Notes under the pieces: model-generated | Database searches by the model: none | The model's input: only the letters and a program-made list of their open reading frames with translations | What the model was told of the DNA's origin: nothing | Shown here: positions 23,855-24,578 of the stretch, piece by piece | Layout: every line of letters begins with the position of its first letter | Position numbering within the stretch: the stretch's first letter is position 1 | Assembly: GCA_039029355.1 (NCBI GenBank) | Contig: JBCCGI010000103.1 | Span: 1 to 24,578 of the forward strand | Direction of reading: 5' to 3' | Length of the DNA stretch: 24,578 bases | From: JBCCGI01 sp039029355 | GTDB lineage: Bacteria > Planctomycetota > UBA1135 > GCA-002686595 | Program-made: the position numbers and the translations under genes

Positions 23855-24330
23855 CGGGCCGCCCCGGTCGCCCAGCGCGTCGCGACCGTTTGGGTGGAGG
23901 GCTCGCCGCCGGCGAATACGCTCTGCAGCGTGCCGTTCGAGCCGAGCATCGCGACCCAGCCGTGCGGCTCGCGGCCGAGGTGGATCGCGGCGCGATCAAA
24001 GACCGGGCCCTGGGTGTAGATGTCGCGGATCTGTGCGAACACCTGCCCCTTCCACACCGTGACGAAGCCCGCGTCGCACCAGTGGGTCAGGCGCTCGGGC
24101 TCGTCCTGTCCGGGCATGCGGAACTCGAGCGCCCACCCGACGCGGATCGGCTCGCCGCGCTCGACGGCCTCCCGGAGGGCCTCGACCGATCCGGAGAGCA
24201 CCTCACCCTCGGCATCGGTCTCGAGCAGCAACGCGGGAGCTGAGGCCGGGGGCGTCGACGCGCCTGCGGCGAGCAAACCCACGGTGGCCAGGAGCGGTGC
24301 GAGGAGGAGGAGCGGAGTTCGGTGGGTCAT
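23851..24330 (-). CDS. small secreted protein of unknown function, first gene of the BlaI-M56 operon
   Basis: The 159-residue protein begins with a signal peptide (LLLLAPLLATVGLLAAG, about 6-22). The mature part has EALREAVERGEPIRVGWALEF, HWCDAGFVTVWKGQVFAQI and HGWVAMLGSNGTL, which look like a compact beta-rich domain. I do not recognise its family. The frame continues upstream through the 8-bp tandem repeat, but that repeat has no stops in any frame, so I chose the ATG at 24330. Its stop overlaps the repressor's GTG start. The coupling suggests an envelope factor controlled by the BlaI/M56 pair, or a partner in signal sensing. Confidence 0.7.
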   Translation of the reverse strand: MTHRTPLLLLAPLLATVGLLAAGASTPPASAPALLLETDAEGEVLSGSVEALREAVERGEPIRVGWALEFRMPGQDEPERLTHWCDAGFVTVWKGQVFAQIRDIYTQGPVFDRAAIHLGREPHGWVAMLGSNGTLQSVFAGGEPSTQTVATRWATGAAR

Positions 24331-24366
24331 GGGAGCTTGCTTGGGTGGGTCGAAGGGGAGCCACGT

Positions 24367-24578
24367 GGTCGCCAGGTCGCCGGGTCGCCGGGTCGCCGGG
24401 TCGCCGGGTCGCCAGGTCGCCAGGTCGCCAGGTCGCCAGGTCGCCAAGTCGCCAGGTCGCCAGGTCGCCAGGTCGCCAGGTCGCCAGGTCGCCAGGTCGC
24501 CAGGTCGCCAGGTCGCCAGGTCGCCAGGTCGCCAGGTCGCCAGGTCGCCAGGTCGCCAGGTCGCCAGGTCGCCAGGTC
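24367..24578. repeat. 8-bp tandem repeat GGTCGCCA, at least 26 copies, runs off the window
   Basis: The unit GGTCGCCA repeats 26.5 times to the window end. Copies 2 to 5 end in G and one copy starts with A (24447-24454). The unit is not a multiple of three and contains no stop in any of six frames, so the translated octapeptide (GDLATWRP on the minus strand) is an artefact. It begins 37 bases upstream of the secreted protein's start codon and so occupies the promoter or leader of the BlaI/M56 operon. Confidence 0.95.

Noticed and set aside
24331..24447. N-terminal octapeptide-repeat extension of the secreted protein
   Set aside because: The 8-bp repeat lacks stops in every frame; the signal peptide begins at the ATG at 24330.

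Overview
The window is a high-GC chromosomal segment from a Gram-negative bacterium. It carries lipid A genes, a BamA-type outer-membrane assembly protein, an L,D-transpeptidase and phosphatidylserine decarboxylase. The fused LpxC/FabZ, the gene order and the BlaI/M56 pair suggest Planctomycetota or a relative. That assignment is inference; the partial 16S gene at the left edge would settle it.

Left edge (1-2587, minus strand): the 5' part of a 16S rRNA gene, a leader with a boxA-like element and a near-consensus promoter, then a LysM/YkuD L,D-transpeptidase. Positions 2611-3868 hold no credible gene. They contain four imperfect palindromes of a repeat family that returns about 18 kb away. 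Next comes a probable 6S RNA (3891-4056).

Core (4086-17811, minus strand, read right to left): glmU, prs, rplY, pth, rpsF, rpsR, rplI, dnaB, bamA, lpxD, lpxC/fabZ, lpxA and a GnnA-like oxidoreductase. A good sigma70-like promoter precedes glmU. Many genes are tightly spaced or overlap; the largest internal gap (about 300 bp, bamA-lpxD) may hold a second promoter. The cluster opens with the enzyme that makes UDP-GlcNAc and closes with enzymes that use it for lipid A. PRPP synthesis, translation and the replicative helicase lie in between.

Right part: an ACT-domain protein (minus), then on the plus strand a secreted coiled-coil protein, phosphatidylserine decarboxylase and a carboxymuconolactone decarboxylase-like protein. 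Between convergent genes (20942-22171) lies an array of about 280-bp units, each with nested inverted-repeat arms of the same family as the left region. It looks non-coding and is the most unusual element here. The window ends with a three-gene minus-strand operon (small secreted protein, BlaI-type repressor, M56 membrane peptidase), preceded by an 8-bp tandem repeat of more than 26 copies that runs off the edge.
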